A stretch of 5,993 nucleotides of DNA from Promethearchaeota archaeon (GTDB taxonomy: Archaea; Asgardarchaeota; Lokiarchaeia; Sigynarchaeales; SOKP01), in NCBI GenBank assembly GCA_019057735.1, contig JAHLWV010000143.1, forward strand, positions 1 through 5,993, written 5' to 3'. The notes under the pieces are model-generated. The model was not told where the DNA came from. It saw only the letters and a program-made list of their open reading frames with translations, and made no database searches. Made by a program: the position numbers and the translations under genes. Shown here in pieces: positions 3,830 through 5,993 of this stretch; position 1 is the first letter of the stretch; every line of letters starts with the position of its first letter.

Positions 3830-5993
3830 CACATTGTTCTTTTGAAATATGGTAATCTGTACAATTAGAACAGAAACCAATAGTACCCTCGTCTTTAAAA
3901 CTATCATTCCAACATTTTGGACAAATGTAATAAATATGACTTTTATTGTTCTTCCTTTTTAGTATCTTAAACACATTAAAACCACATTTTGAACATTTCG
4001 TAGATTTTAATATAGTAATTCTTCCCGTTTTCGGAACAGAGAGGTAAGTTTTACAATTTCGATCAGAACATGCTAGAAATCTTTTCTTTTGTGAAGTTGT
4101 AATTAATTTCATTGGATGATTTTTACAGATTGGGCATTTTGAAGTAGTTTGAGGAAATTTTTTTTGAGACGTTTGTTGCATTGTCGTTTTTAAATTATCT
4201 TTAACGCTATCAAATTTAATCGTTATCGTATTTTTCTCATTACGAAATTTATCAAATAAAGCTAGAAATATCTTTTTTACTATTGTAATAACATCTTCCT
4301 TTGTTTTCCTTTTCTCTTTTATATCTTCAAGTAAATTTTCAACAAATCGGGTAAAATCAGGCTTTAAAAATGGTAACCACACTTGAATTAGCTCTTGAAT
4401 AAGAAATTTCCCCCATTCAGTTATTTTAAAGCGATTTTTAGCAATATTATAAGTTAATTTACGATCTAACAAAATCATTATTATTGTTGGACGAGTGGAT
4501 TTTGTACCCAAATGTTCTCTCTCCATTAATTTTAATAAAGTTGTATCAGTATAATGTGGTGGAGGTTGAGTTTCTTTTTCGTCCAAAAGGATTTCCTTAA
4601 CTGGAAGTTCTTTGACTTCGATCTCGAATATTGGTTGGTAAGTTTTTTTTAAAAAAGGAGCGATTTCGTAAAATCCGCTCTGAGTTAACGAGACGAGGCG
4701 AGATGTAAAGAGTTCATCTTTGATTGATGTCCTTAGTTTGATTCTCAATTCTGTTGCATGCTTACCGAAGAGAGCTAAATAGTGTCGTGCTAATATGTCG
4801 TATACTTTTTTCTGGAGATTGTTTTCAAATTTTGAACTAGTTTGCTCTAAACTTACTAAGGGAGTAATGGGGGGATGATCTCCAGCATAAACTTTTCCTG
4901 GTGTTGGACTCAATCGATTTTCTTTAAATAACTTTACTGTGTAATTCCCATAATTCAGATGGGATTTAAAGTTTTGAATATATGGAAGATGGCTAAAATT
5001 TGGGCTGTATTTATCGCTATCAGTTCTTGGATAAGAGATAATTTGGTTCAAATATAGCGAATTCATAGCATTCATGACAGATTTTGCGCTCGTTCTTAAA
5101 ATTCTAGTTAACAATACAAGGGCTTTAGAAGTATTCAATGGTGTTGGGGGTTTAATTATAGCAGATTCTTTTGTATTGTTTAAAATTATAGCTATTTTTT
5201 CGTTTTTAATTTTCTGAAATATAGCTTTAGCTTCGGATTCTTTCTCCTTAATAAATGGATTTTTAGTATGTACAGCTTTTATGATATGACTTTTATGCTC
5301 TAAATTAGCATTAATTGTCCAGTATTGTTCAGGAATAAATTGTTCGATCTCCAAGTCTCTTAAATATATCAAATAGAGTAATGAAGTTTGTACTCTACCG
5401 ATCGATACAAATTTATTATTTATCTCATTTAATATTGGCCTAAATGTATTTGTAACTTCCCTAGTGCTTGAAAAGCCAATAATTGCGTCAATAATTGCTC
5501 TTGCTTCCCCAGTTTCTCCCCAGCTCCATTTAGGAGGAATCAAATTTTTATATTTTGAAATTATCTCTTTTTTTTCTAACGAACTTAACCATAGTTGGTT
5601 AACTTTAATATTTTTATTTGCTTTAATCACGTAAGGTAGTGCGTCAAAAAGTCCAATATTACACCCTTCGACATCGGCATCGGTTGCAATCACACATTCG
5701 TCGCATTTTTTAGAGAAATCAATTAAGGCTTTAATATATGGATTAGCATAGTTGATAGCGACTTTATCGATTGAATTTGGATTTGTAATGATTTCTCTTG
5801 GATCTGAATTAGTCCAGCTTTTAAATTGAGCTGTATTTCTATACTCTAAAATATGACCTCGAAGAGGAACAACATAAATACTCTTAGACGGTACTTGATA
5901 GACTTTTAGGTATTTTGATCTGTTTATGACCGTGACCGGCCCTAACGCCTCTGCGATTCTTTTAGCTGCTTTATTTTTTTCAGATATTATTAA
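3816..5993 (-). CDS. topA: Archaeal-type DNA topoisomerase IA, 5' end cut by the window edge
   Basis: Type IA topoisomerases relax negative supercoils and decatenate by cutting one strand through a 5'-phosphotyrosyl link. Reading continues from the window edge, giving 725 visible residues. The first, LIISEKNKAAKRIAEALG, is the classic Toprim start, so only a few residues are missing. The GTG at 5691-5693 is not the start. Toprim: E5 and D105-A-D107-V-E109 complete the Mg site. SIGRVQTSLL (197-206) leads the core, and the catalytic tyrosine is Y321 in SYPRTDSDKY. HPPITP (373-378) and HLGTKSTRP (494-502) are further family motifs. The C-terminus carries three zinc-finger-like clusters: C620/C623/C642/C647, C667/C670/C691/C694 and C708/C711/H715/C721. 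All catalytic residues are intact, so it should be active housekeeping DNA topology enzyme. The position after EG is Cys (C111) where Glu or Ser is common. Archaeal topo I versus topo III naming is uncertain. Confidence 0.93.
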   Translation of the reverse strand, partial: LIISEKNKAAKRIAEALGPVTVINRSKYLKVYQVPSKSIYVVPLRGHILEYRNTAQFKSWTNSDPREIITNPNSIDKVAINYANPYIKALIDFSKKCDECVIATDADVEGCNIGLFDALPYVIKANKNIKVNQLWLSSLEKKEIISKYKNLIPPKWSWGETGEARAIIDAIIGFSSTREVTNTFRPILNEINNKFVSIGRVQTSLLYLIYLRDLEIEQFIPEQYWTINANLEHKSHIIKAVHTKNPFIKEKESEAKAIFQKIKNEKIAIILNNTKESAIIKPPTPLNTSKALVLLTRILRTSAKSVMNAMNSLYLNQIISYPRTDSDKYSPNFSHLPYIQNFKSHLNYGNYTVKLFKENRLSPTPGKVYAGDHPPITPLVSLEQTSSKFENNLQKKVYDILARHYLALFGKHATELRIKLRTSIKDELFTSRLVSLTQSGFYEIAPFLKKTYQPIFEIEVKELPVKEILLDEKETQPPPHYTDTTLLKLMEREHLGTKSTRPTIIMILLDRKLTYNIAKNRFKITEWGKFLIQELIQVWLPFLKPDFTRFVENLLEDIKEKRKTKEDVITIVKKIFLALFDKFRNEKNTITIKFDSVKDNLKTTMQQTSQKKFPQTTSKCPICKNHPMKLITTSQKKRFLACSDRNCKTYLSVPKTGRITILKSTKCSKCGFNVFKILKRKNNKSHIYYICPKCWNDSFKDEGTIGFCSNCTDYHISKEQCEKRS

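Noticed and set aside
5691..5693. GTG as the start of the topoisomerase gene
   Set aside because: The frame continues upstream for 100 codons with the conserved Toprim N-terminus, including E5 and GHILEY. Starting here would remove part of the active site.

Overview
The window is AT-rich and reads as an Asgard archaeon, most likely of the Lokiarchaeia kind. The lineage call is inference. It rests on an actin-family protein with eukaryote-type signature blocks, a coiled-coil/proline-rich protein of the kind expected in cytoskeletal or trafficking systems, an archaeal-type topoisomerase IA, GGAGG ribosome-binding sites, TATA-like promoter boxes and T-run terminators. I see no RNA gene, CRISPR array, insertion sequence or phage gene.

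Layout from left to right. (1) A small unrecognised gene on the minus strand (23-259, frame open to about 355). (2) A divergent, very AT-rich intergenic region with TATA-like boxes facing both ways. (3) A plus-strand series: a 229-aa protein with an N-terminal coil, a Pro-rich middle and a short C-terminal amphipathic helix (548-1237); a PIG-L/LmbE-type zinc deacetylase (1368-2114); a 371-aa actin-related protein (2183-3298); and a winged-helix DNA-binding protein (about 3429-3794). (4) A convergent minus-strand type IA DNA topoisomerase (3816 to beyond 5993) that lacks only its first residues at the window edge. The gaps between the plus-strand genes (130, 68 and 124 bases) each carry T-runs and/or TATA-like sequence, so they are probably separate transcription units rather than one tight operon.

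The most interesting content is the actin-related protein and its Pro-rich neighbour. The actin fold is clearly recognisable, but three residues that matter for ATP hydrolysis in canonical actin are replaced (Q137 by D, D154 by E, H161 by R). The D-loop, hydrophobic plug, 322-325 loop and C-terminal tail, all filament-contact regions, are altered. It therefore looks like an Asgard Arp-type protein rather than a conventional filament-forming lokiactin. The Pro-rich protein two genes upstream combines coil, PPK-type repeats and a terminal helix, a layout that recalls actin-regulatory scaffolds. No functional link between the two can be shown from sequence alone.

Two starts deserve care. The Pro-rich gene appears to begin at a TTG just after a two-codon ATG-AAC-TAG mini-ORF, and the winged-helix gene has two ATGs, of which the second is better spaced from its Shine-Dalgarno.
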